A DNA stretch of 41,306 nucleotides from NCBI GenBank assembly GCA_015233365.1, contig JADFXU010000003.1, forward strand, positions 1 through 41,306, given 5' to 3'. The DNA is from Nitrospirota bacterium (GTDB lineage Bacteria; Nitrospirota; Thermodesulfovibrionia; Thermodesulfovibrionales; Dissulfurispiraceae). The notes under the pieces are model-generated. The model saw nothing but the letters and a program-made list of their open reading frames with translations. It had not been told where the DNA came from and searched no databases. Positions 32,937 through 40,877 of the stretch are shown piece after piece; position 1 is the first letter of the stretch; every line of letters begins with the position of its first letter. The translations under genes were made by a program, and so were the position numbers.

Positions 32937-33014
32937 AAGAAAAGAATGAGAGCTTTTAAGCTAAACCAATCGCTGTTTTAGTATGGCATATAACGATGAT
33001 TAAAGGAGGTTGAC

Positions 33015-33791
33015 ATGAGGATTTTGGCGGTCTATGACGGCACATTGAATTCGAAGGACGTTGTGAGGTATGGATTGTTCAGGGCAAAGACGACGGGCGG
33101 CGAGCTTCACGTCATACATGTTCTCGACAGCGCCCTTATTACGGAGTATGCGGGGTTCAACGCCGAGGAAACAGCAAGACGTGAGCTTTCCTATTACCTG
33201 AGCGATGCGGAGAAGATCATTGCCGAGGTGGGGAAAGGGATAAGAGTGAGCTTCACCACCATGGATGGCATCCCCGTGGATGAGTTCGTCAGGTACGCAA
33301 AGGAAAATAAGATCGAGATGATCCTTATTCCCGAAAAGTATGCAGAAATCGGCAGGCACGCTCCGTGCCCGGTCTCCATCGTCCCAAGCGATTTCTCCAC
33401 TTTCAAGATTCTTCTTGTGGATGATGAGGTCGAATTTGTTAACTCTCTTGCAAAGAGGTTAAACCTGAGGAATCTCAAGACAGATGTTGCTACGAGCGGA
33501 GAGGAGACGATTGCCTTTGTGAACAGGGAAAAGCCCGACATCATGATCCTGGATTTGAGAATGCCCGGGATGGACGGGATCGAGGTGCTGAGGAGGGTAA
33601 AACAATCTTCCCCTGCCATGCAGGTCATAATGCTCTCCGGAAGGGAGACCAAGGGTGACAGGGAGGAAGCGGCAAAGCTGGGCGCCTTTGATTTCGTCAG
33701 CAAGCCTGCCGACATCGATATGCTGGCCGGGAAGATCAAGGAGGCGTACTGGACGAAAATCGAGAAACCGCAGCAGATCTCTGCCCTGTAA
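33015..33791 (+). CDS. Universal-stress-protein/response-regulator fusion
   Basis: 258 residues. Residues 1-128 resemble a UspA domain (MRILAVYDGTLNSKDVVRYG, LHVIHVLDSA, HAPCPVSIVPSD) but without the glycine-rich ATP loop. Residues from about 131 form a REC domain with LLVDDEVEFV, the phospho-Asp in IMILDLRMPG, and the Lys in FVSKPADIDML. The C-terminal tail is KIKEAYWTKIEK. AAAGGAGG lies five bases before the ATG. It is the last gene of the signalling cluster; a stress-state readout controlled by phosphorylation is inferred. A strong terminator follows. Confidence 0.9.
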   Translation: MRILAVYDGTLNSKDVVRYGLFRAKTTGGELHVIHVLDSALITEYAGFNAEETARRELSYYLSDAEKIIAEVGKGIRVSFTTMDGIPVDEFVRYAKENKIEMILIPEKYAEIGRHAPCPVSIVPSDFSTFKILLVDDEVEFVNSLAKRLNLRNLKTDVATSGEETIAFVNREKPDIMILDLRMPGMDGIEVLRRVKQSSPAMQVIMLSGRETKGDREEAAKLGAFDFVSKPADIDMLAGKIKEAYWTKIEKPQQISAL

Positions 33792-33818
33792 ATACAGGCA
33801 GCCATCTTGCTTTAAACG

Positions 33819-33862
33819 AAAGCGCGTTCCTTGTTCATTTGTGAGGACAAGGAACGCGCTTT
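33819..33862. terminator. Strong terminator between convergent genes
   Basis: AGCGCGTTCCTTGT (33821-33834) and ACAAGGAACGCGCT (33847-33860) pair perfectly around a 12-base loop. Flanking AA/TT extend the stem, and TTTTATT follows on the plus strand. It ends the fusion gene and also serves the converging pyrophosphatase gene. Confidence 0.85.
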
Positions 33863-33888
33863 TATTGTGAGCGCGGAAGGCGGGTATT

Positions 33889-34242
33889 TCACAGCTTATC
33901 ATATTTCTTCGCCGATCCCTTTGATTTCCCTACGGGATACTTTTCCTCGTTTTTTCTGATCTTTTTCTCCATCTCCTCAAGCAGATCGATACCGAGGTCG
34001 TGAGAGAGAATTACAATGTAAATGGCTATATCAGCAATTTCCTCTCTGACACGGGACAATCCGCCTTCAGCCAGATAGCGCCTTGCCTCCGCGTCATTTT
34101 TCCACTGGAATTCCTCCAGCAATTCGGCAGCTTCCAGCACGACCGAGATTGCGAGATCCTTGGGCTTGTGGAACTGTTCCCAGTCCCTCTTCCTGCGGAA
34201 GTCGAGGAGCTTCTCAAGTATGGCATGCAGACGATCACTCAT
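33889..34242 (-). CDS. MazG-type nucleotide pyrophosphohydrolase (DCTPP1-like)
   Basis: 117 residues. DFRRKRDWEQFHKPKDLAIS and the metal-binding EAAELLEEFQW plus EEIADIAIYIVILSHDLGID match the small all-alpha MazG/DCTPP1 house-cleaning enzymes that hydrolyse non-canonical or excess NTPs such as dCTP. The ATG at 34242 is 8 bases after the stop of the fusion enzyme, so translation is probably coupled. The open frame to 34425 is the shadow of that gene. Confidence 0.87.
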   Translation of the reverse strand: MSDRLHAILEKLLDFRRKRDWEQFHKPKDLAISVVLEAAELLEEFQWKNDAEARRYLAEGGLSRVREEIADIAIYIVILSHDLGIDLLEEMEKKIRKNEEKYPVGKSKGSAKKYDKL

Positions 34243-34250
34243 TGGGTGGC

Positions 34251-36122
34251 TCACAACTTCATCACAAGTGTATATAATGCGGGATACGCATCCTTTGCCA
34301 TGGCCGCCTCTTCTTTCAGCATCCTTAAAGCCTCCGGCACGTGCTTCAAAAAAAACTTTTTGCCTTTCATCGAAGAAAGGAATCCGTATGCTCCGAGCGC
34401 CTGCATGTGACGCTGCAGACGGCACGGAAGCAAGCTCTCATAAAACTGATCAGGTTCGAACCATTTGCCTGCCGCCGCGCTCATACTTTCCACATAGTGC
34501 GCCAGAAGACGGGCTCTGACTGCGTCGTCAAGGCGATAGTATGGGTCCCAGAGGAGCGAGGCCGCATCATAAGCAGGGGGGGCCATCCGCGCGCCCTGAT
34601 AATCAATAATGCGGGGCGTCTCCGGCTGCCCGATCATAACATTTTGTGACTGAAAGTCGCGATGAATGATTGTCCTGGGAAAGCTGCCGACTTTCAAAGC
34701 CAGGCGATTGAATTCATCCTCCAGTGCCTGAAAATTATCGGGCGCAATCCCTCTTACCCCCTTGACGAACCTTTCAATAAAATATGAAGTCTCCCAGCGC
34801 AGGTGGTTATAATCAAATATCCGGTTTGCAAGGAGAGGGCATTCGGCTGCGTGACCGGTTACAGTAATATGGAGAGTTACCGCTATATCAAGTGTCTCCC
34901 TGTACAACCTTTCCACCTGCCCGGCAGGGCGAGGGCATTTCAACCAGCTATACAGCGAGACATCTCCAAGGTCTTCGAAAATAGCGCTCATCCTTTCAGG
35001 CCCTGCGCTGATAAGTTCAGGCACAGGGAGCCCGAATCTTCTGAAAAAAAGTGTGTATTCGATATGCCGCTCAAAATCCGCGTCCCCCTCCGCACACTGC
35101 ATCAGCACCGACGTCGTTCCACCCTTTTCAATTCTGAAATATTTTCTGTCGGAACCGCCGACGCCGATGAGCGTTGCGGTCCGGCCTGACGGCAGCATTG
35201 TTTTACATTCGCCTAAGGAGAATGCAAAATCCGGCCCTATAATACAGTTTTCGTAAGCGCCCCGGCCGGGCATGCTTCCCGGCAGCACAATACAATTCCT
35301 GAGCGAGACGCCTTCCGCGATACTGCAACCTCTTTCCACTGCGGTATAAGCATTGAGGCGGGCCCCTGCACAGCCCGTCGCTTCAGGATGAAAATACACT
35401 GTTTCGCCGTCAGCTTTTAAGGCGTCAAAGACAGCGGAAGCGTAGGCAGCAGGTGTTCCTATGTCAGCCCAGTATGAACCGGTTACGTCCAACGTGCCGA
35501 TCAAAGAGCCGGAGGCTGCTGCATTCAGCCACGCATCGACAACACTTGATTTGCCTTCGGGAAGAAATGCGAGGAACTCCCTGCTATACACTGCAATGCC
35601 CGTATAGGCTGTCAGGCGTTCTTTTCCGGGATTGAACGGCGTTCCCTTTCCCGCCACTCCTCTCAGATTGCCGTCGCCGTCCACAGCAACCGTGTTGAAA
35701 CGGCTGCAATCATGAACAGCGAGCGTCACCATATTACCCGAGGTGTTGTGGTGCGCAACCAGCTTTGATAAATCAATATCGGACATTATATCGGCATTAT
35801 GAACTAGAAATGACCCGGTGCCCGACAGGAACGATTCAGCGTTCTTCAGGGCGCCCCCGGTATCCAGCACAGGGTCCTCCGGAAAAAACAACACGCGGGT
35901 TTTATATGGTGATTTTTCGACCCAGTCCGTGATCGCCTCTTTTTTATGGTGCAGATTGATGCCTATTTGATGTGCCTGAGGCCCCGAGAGTTTTTCCAGT
36001 ATGTGTTCCAGCACCGGTTTGCCCAGCACGGGAAGCATTGTCTTTGGCAGGCAGTCCGTAATCGGCCTCATCCGCTCGCCGAGGCCGGCAGCAGGGACAA
36101 AACAATTTATTCCTTCATCCAT
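34251..36122 (-). CDS. Fused MurU-like nucleotidyltransferase and AmgK-like sugar kinase
   Basis: About 623 residues. Residues 1-225 are an NTP-transferase domain (FVPAAGLGERMRPITDCLPK, LVHNADIMSDID), like MurU (MurNAc-1-phosphate uridylyltransferase). A short left-handed helix follows (ERGCSIAEGVSLRNCIVLPG). Residues from about 320 are an aminoglycoside-phosphotransferase fold with FEDLGDVSLYSWL, the catalytic IIHRDFQSQNVMIGQ, and IIDYQGARMAPPAYDAASL, like AmgK (anomeric MurNAc/GlcNAc kinase). Together the two domains would turn MurNAc into UDP-MurNAc. The ATG at 36122 overlaps the NamZ stop by 8 bases; an ATG at 36146 is possible. The substrate is inferred from context. Confidence 0.83.
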   Translation of the reverse strand: MDEGINCFVPAAGLGERMRPITDCLPKTMLPVLGKPVLEHILEKLSGPQAHQIGINLHHKKEAITDWVEKSPYKTRVLFFPEDPVLDTGGALKNAESFLSGTGSFLVHNADIMSDIDLSKLVAHHNTSGNMVTLAVHDCSRFNTVAVDGDGNLRGVAGKGTPFNPGKERLTAYTGIAVYSREFLAFLPEGKSSVVDAWLNAAASGSLIGTLDVTGSYWADIGTPAAYASAVFDALKADGETVYFHPEATGCAGARLNAYTAVERGCSIAEGVSLRNCIVLPGSMPGRGAYENCIIGPDFAFSLGECKTMLPSGRTATLIGVGGSDRKYFRIEKGGTTSVLMQCAEGDADFERHIEYTLFFRRFGLPVPELISAGPERMSAIFEDLGDVSLYSWLKCPRPAGQVERLYRETLDIAVTLHITVTGHAAECPLLANRIFDYNHLRWETSYFIERFVKGVRGIAPDNFQALEDEFNRLALKVGSFPRTIIHRDFQSQNVMIGQPETPRIIDYQGARMAPPAYDAASLLWDPYYRLDDAVRARLLAHYVESMSAAAGKWFEPDQFYESLLPCRLQRHMQALGAYGFLSSMKGKKFFLKHVPEALRMLKEEAAMAKDAYPALYTLVMKL

Positions 36123-37290
36123 AAAGCAAAAATTCTCTCCGCACATTCCGCCCGAAAGTGCGGCACTGTTCCCCCCACCACTCCTCCATCAGATCAGGAC
36201 TTTCCCCATTTTCTATCCCGGCCCTGATTCTTTCACTCCCCGCTAAAATATCGACAGGCATTTTCTCCGTCTCATACTCATACGGAGGCAGCTTCCATAA
36301 GAAATCCTCAGGGTAGAGGTCATGTATCGCCTTCATAACGGCGACCCCTGTCTTAAAGGGCTTGAACTGCGCCCTCCCCGTAATATGAAGCTGCGCCCCC
36401 CCGCAGACCGCGCCCGCATGTTTTTGAAATGCAGGCTGAAAGTACATCGGCCTGAAAAATACGCCGCGGAGTTTGTACGTATCCAGTTCTTTTACAAGTC
36501 TGTCGGGCTGGACGTAGGGGGCCCCGAAAATCTCGAAAGGGCGGGTCGTGCCGCGTCCTTCACTGATCATGGTCCCTTCCAAAAGACACATGCCGGGGTA
36601 AGCAGTTGCACTATCAATTGTCGGCATGTTGGGAGAAGGCAAAACCCAGGGCAGTCCAGTTTCATTAAACCACATCTTTCGCTGCCAACCCTGCATTGGA
36701 ATAAGATATAATGCAAGCCCCGGATAAAATGATTGTTTGAAATAAGAAGCAATTTCCCCCATGCTCATACCGTGGCGCACAGGGAGCGGACGTTGTCCGA
36801 CAAACGATGAATAGCTCATATCCAGCACCGGACCCTCCATTGCAATGCCCCCTAGGGGATTAGGCCTGTCAAGGACCACCAACGGTTTGCCGGCCTCAAG
36901 ACATGCCTGCATGCAGAGTTCCATGGTCCAGATAAAAGTATAATAGCGCGAACCGACATCCTGCAAATCAATGACCATTATGTCGATGCCCTTCATCATC
37001 GCAGGCACGGGTTTTCTCGTGCAGCCGTAAAGACTGAAAACAGGCAATCCGCTGCGCTCGTCCCTGAACCCTTCCCACTCGATCATGTTGTCCTGTGTCT
37101 CACCGCGGATGCCGTGCTGCGGGCCGAAAAGCGCCCTCAGTCTGATCTTGCGCGATTGCACAAAGATGTCCGAAGCATGCTCCAGTTTTCTGTTGACCGA
37201 GGCAGGATGTACGACTAGTCCTGCATCAGCGCCCTTTAATTCCTTCGGCCACCTCTTTTCAAAGGTGTCAAGACCTGTAAGCACAGGCAT
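36115..37290 (-). CDS. namZ: NamZ-like exo-beta-N-acetylmuramidase (DUF1343, GH171)
   Basis: 391 residues. DUF1343 motifs are clear: LFGPQHGIRGETQDN, IDIMVIDLQDVGSRYYTFIW, VVLDRPNPLGGIAMEGPV, GMSMGEIASYF, GLPWVLPSPNMPT and EGTMISEGRGTTRPFE. This family releases terminal MurNAc from peptidoglycan fragments. The ATG at 37290 is chosen (AAGGAG 10 bases upstream). From it the domain starts at once, with no signal peptide, so a cytoplasmic site on imported muropeptides is likely. The usual GPEHG Glu is Gln here. Directly followed by the MurU/AmgK-like gene. Confidence 0.85.
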   Translation of the reverse strand: MPVLTGLDTFEKRWPKELKGADAGLVVHPASVNRKLEHASDIFVQSRKIRLRALFGPQHGIRGETQDNMIEWEGFRDERSGLPVFSLYGCTRKPVPAMMKGIDIMVIDLQDVGSRYYTFIWTMELCMQACLEAGKPLVVLDRPNPLGGIAMEGPVLDMSYSSFVGQRPLPVRHGMSMGEIASYFKQSFYPGLALYLIPMQGWQRKMWFNETGLPWVLPSPNMPTIDSATAYPGMCLLEGTMISEGRGTTRPFEIFGAPYVQPDRLVKELDTYKLRGVFFRPMYFQPAFQKHAGAVCGGAQLHITGRAQFKPFKTGVAVMKAIHDLYPEDFLWKLPPYEYETEKMPVDILAGSERIRAGIENGESPDLMEEWWGEQCRTFGRNVRREFLLYG

Positions 37291-37352
37291 AACGCGGACT
37301 CTCCTTATCACCAATAATGCGAATAATATTATACCTTAATCAGGCTTAGCCT

Positions 37353-38120
37353 TTACCCGCCTTTTTTATGGGCGAATCGCGACGGGCCGAGCACATATTT
37401 GATGTGCGCATCGATTATGTCTCTCAGCTCTTCCACAAGGGGTGCGGGCGCATTGACCCTGCCGATTGCCGAGGGGTTCCATTTAAGAAGACTCTCATAA
37501 AATTTTAAAGAGCCCCGCGACAGGGGCATTGAATCGCCTCCGCCCTTAATGCATCGGCTGCACATTACCGCCCCTTGTGCGATATAAAAATGATGACGTT
37601 CGGCCTTCGAATTCTCAAAATCCCCCGCGGATGTCTTAGTACCGCATTTCCCGCATGCGGACAGTCCCGGCAAATAGCCCGCAGCCTGCAGGAATCTCAT
37701 CTTATAAAAAAGATGAAACAGTTTGGTGGCCCCATCGGTATGAGATTCCAACGTTGTCATCATGTTCAGGAGCAGCTTGAAGATATCCGGCGCCGGCTCC
37801 CTTTCCGGGAGAAAATTCAGGCACAGTTCCAATATTTCCGATATATCAAGCAGGCAGTTGAAATCGCAGCGCAGCGAATGAAAGGGCCTGATGATATCGG
37901 ATTGAGTCAGCCGCGGGAGACCGGCATCCTCCTTGCCGAAAAAAGAGATACTGGCATAGGTAAGGGGTTCAAGGCTGCTGCCGAATCTGGACCTGATTTT
38001 TCGCGGGCTCTTTGCGAAGGCCTTTAATAATCCATAATGCGGCGTCAGATACGTGACAATGAGGTCGGCTTCTCCGAAAACAGCATTTTTGATAACAATG
38101 CCATACGTTCGCTTTAACAT
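37353..38120 (-). CDS. recO: DNA repair protein RecO
   Basis: Recombination mediator of the RecFOR pathway. N-terminal OB fold (YGIVIKNAVFGEADLIVTYL, KAFAKSPRKIRSRFGSSLEP), a helical middle part, and four zinc Cys in ACGKCGT and CSRC. 255 residues. The start overlaps the DUF151 stop by one base. Confidence 0.93.
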   Translation of the reverse strand: MLKRTYGIVIKNAVFGEADLIVTYLTPHYGLLKAFAKSPRKIRSRFGSSLEPLTYASISFFGKEDAGLPRLTQSDIIRPFHSLRCDFNCLLDISEILELCLNFLPEREPAPDIFKLLLNMMTTLESHTDGATKLFHLFYKMRFLQAAGYLPGLSACGKCGTKTSAGDFENSKAERHHFYIAQGAVMCSRCIKGGGDSMPLSRGSLKFYESLLKWNPSAIGRVNAPAPLVEELRDIIDAHIKYVLGPSRFAHKKGG

Positions 38121-38572
38121 TACATAATGTTGCCGAAGTCCTCAGGTTTCAAATTCTTGAGCCATTCCTCAAGCTCATCAGCCCTTCGCACCTCGAGTAC
38201 ATGCTCCTCCACGAAAATAGGGGCCTGTACCCTCAACGCAACAGCGACTGCATCAGAGGGTCGTGAATCAATGGATATCTCTTTTTTACCGTCGTCTGCA
38301 TAAATCAGAGCATAATAGGTGTTATCGACAATTTCAGATATAACAATCCTTGTCACCCTGGCATTCAACCCGTCAAAGACATTTTTGACCAGGTCATGTG
38401 TTAGCGGGCGCGGAGTAATGACTTTACCGAGGGCAAGGGCTATTGCATCGGCTTCAGGCTTCCCGATCCAGATCGGGAGCGTTTCATTGCCGTCCACCTG
38501 CTGGAGGAGTAGAATATACATGCCGCTCCGCGGATCAAAAAGGAGACCCTCAACCTTCATCTGAATAAACAT
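38120..38572 (-). CDS. DUF151 bifunctional nuclease-family protein
   Basis: 150 residues with the BFN family core: VDGNETLPIWIGKPEADAIA, the helix LTHDLVKNVFDGLNARVTRI and SIDSRPSDAVAVALRVQAPI. Some members have RNase/DNase activity; the physiological role is unclear. It overlaps era by one base upstream and recO by one base downstream, so it is part of the same operon. Confidence 0.9.
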   Translation of the reverse strand: MFIQMKVEGLLFDPRSGMYILLLQQVDGNETLPIWIGKPEADAIALALGKVITPRPLTHDLVKNVFDGLNARVTRIVISEIVDNTYYALIYADDGKKEISIDSRPSDAVAVALRVQAPIFVEEHVLEVRRADELEEWLKNLKPEDFGNIM

Positions 38573-39456
38573 TATTTAAACCCCAATTCACTTAAAAACC
38601 GACTATCACTTCGCCAATCTTTCTTGATCTTGACCCATAATTCCAGAAAAACTTTTGCTCCAAGCAACTGCTCAATTTCGATGCGTGCAGCAGTGCCTAT
38701 TGCCTTTAACCGCGCTCCGTCTTTTCCTATTATTATACCCTTTTGTCCTTTTCTTTCAACATAAATATTTACAGCGATAAAAACTACGCCGTCTTTCCGC
38801 TCAGACCACTGGACAACTTCTGTAGCCGCTGAATGAGGTATCTCTTCCTCGGTCTGCTGCATAACTTTTTCCCGGACTCTCTCAGCGGCCATAAATCGTT
38901 CAATCTGATCGGTCATGATGTCATCAGGATAGTATTTAGGGCCCTCAGGGAGATACTGCACTATATTATCAAGAAGAAGATCTATGCCGTCGCCCTTCAG
39001 CGCCGAAACCGGGATTATTTCCCTGAATGGATAAAGCCCGCTGTAGGCATCGATAACAGGAAGCAACTGGGGCTTCTTTCTTGTATCGACCTTATTGATG
39101 ACCAGGAAAACCGGCTTATGCAGGTCATCCAGCATTGCTACTATATGTTTGTCGCCGGGGCCCGGCAGTTCCGGCTCCACCATGAACAAAATGATGTCCA
39201 CTTCAGCAGCAGCCTTGCGCGCCTCCGCAACGATAAGTTCTCCAAGCTTGTGCTTCGGCCTGTGAATGCCGGGGGTATCAATGAATATTATCTGGGCGTC
39301 ATGGAGCGTCTTGATACCGACAAGCCGGTTACGCGTCGTCTGGGGCTTAGGAGTTACAATCGAAATTTTTTCTCCGAGAATGGTATTGAGGAGTGTCGAT
39401 TTCCCGACATTCGGCCTCCCGGTGAGTGACACATATCCCGAGCGAAACTTTTCCAT
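38572..39456 (-). CDS. era: GTPase Era
   Basis: Ribosome-assembly GTPase that binds the 3' end of 16S rRNA. GTPase motifs: G1 GRPNVGKSTL, G2 region KPQTTRNR, G3 DTPGIH, G4 NKVD. The C-terminal KH domain is GQKGIIIGKDGARLKAIG. 294 residues, normal length. It is 14 bases after the aminotransferase gene and overlaps the DUF151 gene. Confidence 0.97.
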   Translation of the reverse strand: MEKFRSGYVSLTGRPNVGKSTLLNTILGEKISIVTPKPQTTRNRLVGIKTLHDAQIIFIDTPGIHRPKHKLGELIVAEARKAAAEVDIILFMVEPELPGPGDKHIVAMLDDLHKPVFLVINKVDTRKKPQLLPVIDAYSGLYPFREIIPVSALKGDGIDLLLDNIVQYLPEGPKYYPDDIMTDQIERFMAAERVREKVMQQTEEEIPHSAATEVVQWSERKDGVVFIAVNIYVERKGQKGIIIGKDGARLKAIGTAARIEIEQLLGAKVFLELWVKIKKDWRSDSRFLSELGFK

Positions 39457-39470
39457 GGCTGGCAGATCCC

Positions 39471-40661
39471 CTATTTCAGGTTCGAAAATGTTTCCCTCAT
39501 CCGCTCAAGGCCCTTTGTGATGTTATCCATCGATGTCGCATACGATATGCGGATATACTTGTCATCTCCGAAGGCTTCTCCATGAACAAGCGCTATGTTC
39601 GCCTCTTCCAACAGGCAAGTTGCCATGTCCAGCGAAGAGTTTATAAGCCTTTTGCCTATGATCCTGCCATAAAACTTCGATACATTCGGAAACGCATAAA
39701 AGGCGCCGTTGGGATTAAGGCAAGAGACGCCTTCAATGGCATTCAGGCCGTTGACGAGGACTTTTCTTCTCCTGTCGAATTCTGCACGCATAACGGATAT
39801 AAAGTCCAGGGGCCCTGTCAGGGCCGCCACAGCCGCCTTCTGGGCTATAGAGTTGGGATTTGAGGTGGACTGGCTTTGTATGTTGGTCATCGCCTTGACA
39901 ATGTCCTTTGGCCCTGCCGCATATCCTATCCTCCACCCTGTCATGGCGTGAGATTTTGAAAGGCCGTTGACAACGATAGTCCTCTTTTTGATCTCGCCGC
40001 TCAATGAGGCGATACTTATATGTCTTGTTCCGTCATATATCAGTTTCTCGTAGATCTCGTCGGAAATGACAAAAATATTCCTCTTGACCGCTATCTCGGC
40101 AAGGGCCTGGATCGCCTTCCGGTCATAGGCAGCCCCTGTCGGATTAGAAGGAGAATTCAGTATCAATGCCTTTGTCTTCCCTGTTATTTCAGCTTCAAAG
40201 GCTTCGGGACGCAGCATGAAATTATCTTCCTCATAAGTCTGGACAAAGACAGGGACAGCGTCGTTCAGCAGCGCCTGGTCAGGATAGGAGACCCAATAAG
40301 GGGCCGGAACAATAATTTCATCACCGGGATTAAACAACGCCTGCGCAATATTGTACAAGCTGTGTTTTGCCCCGCACGATACAACAACCTCGTCTTTTGC
40401 ATACTCGAGCCCGTTGTCAGTATGGAGTTTTCCTATTATTGCCTCTTTAAGCTCATCAATACCGCCGACCGGCGTATATTTTGTAAAACCATCTCTTATC
40501 GCCTTGATAGCGGCTTCTTTTACATGCTCAGGCGTATCGAAATCAGGTTCTCCGACACCGAAATTGAGCACATCGATGCCCCCCGCCTTCATGGCCTTTG
40601 CCTTGGCGTCAATGGCCAGGGTCGGAGATGGTTTGATTCTTAGCGACCTCTCAGAAAGCAT
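39471..40661 (-). CDS. PLP-dependent class I aminotransferase (aspartate aminotransferase-like)
   Basis: 396 residues. Family motifs: VLNFGVGEPDFDTPEHVKEA, TPVGGIDELKEAI, APYWVSYPDQA, LNSPSNPTGAAYDR, the PLP-binding Lys in NGLSKSHAMTGWRIGYAAG, and the C-terminal IRISYATSMDNITKGLERM. It is most like the I-beta aspartate or aspartate/prephenate aminotransferases; exact substrate uncertain. First gene after the palindromic element near 40800 on the minus strand. Confidence 0.94.
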   Translation of the reverse strand: MLSERSLRIKPSPTLAIDAKAKAMKAGGIDVLNFGVGEPDFDTPEHVKEAAIKAIRDGFTKYTPVGGIDELKEAIIGKLHTDNGLEYAKDEVVVSCGAKHSLYNIAQALFNPGDEIIVPAPYWVSYPDQALLNDAVPVFVQTYEEDNFMLRPEAFEAEITGKTKALILNSPSNPTGAAYDRKAIQALAEIAVKRNIFVISDEIYEKLIYDGTRHISIASLSGEIKKRTIVVNGLSKSHAMTGWRIGYAAGPKDIVKAMTNIQSQSTSNPNSIAQKAAVAALTGPLDFISVMRAEFDRRRKVLVNGLNAIEGVSCLNPNGAFYAFPNVSKFYGRIIGKRLINSSLDMATCLLEEANIALVHGEAFGDDKYIRISYATSMDNITKGLERMRETFSNLK

Positions 40662-40755
40662 AAACGGAAACCTCCCTCAACATTCAAAATTTATTTTGTA
40701 AAATTATAACCTATTTCGCGATTTCAGTTCCTTTATTTTGTTGATAACACAACAT

Positions 40756-40877
40756 ACGGTTTTGTAAAAAGTTCATAGGCAAGGCGTGCAAATCCTGAGG
40801 AATGAGGCGTACTTTGTGTACGCCGCAGTGACGAAGGATGCAGCGCAACGCAGCATATGGACTTTTTACGAGACCGT
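40756..40877. repeat. 122-base long palindromic element
   Basis: The outer arms pair: ACGGT/ACCGT and GTAAAAAGTTCAT with ATGGACTTTTTAC. Inner pairs are AATCCT/AGGAT and GAGGCGTAC/GTACGCCGC, around a TTTGT loop. The whole element folds into one long hairpin and ends at the first base of the alr stop codon. Elements of this look (hairpins bounded by TTTTTAC and GTAAAAAG) are scattered in intergenic DNA of several delta- and Nitrospira-like genomes. It could act as a transcription stop for alr. Confidence 0.7.
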
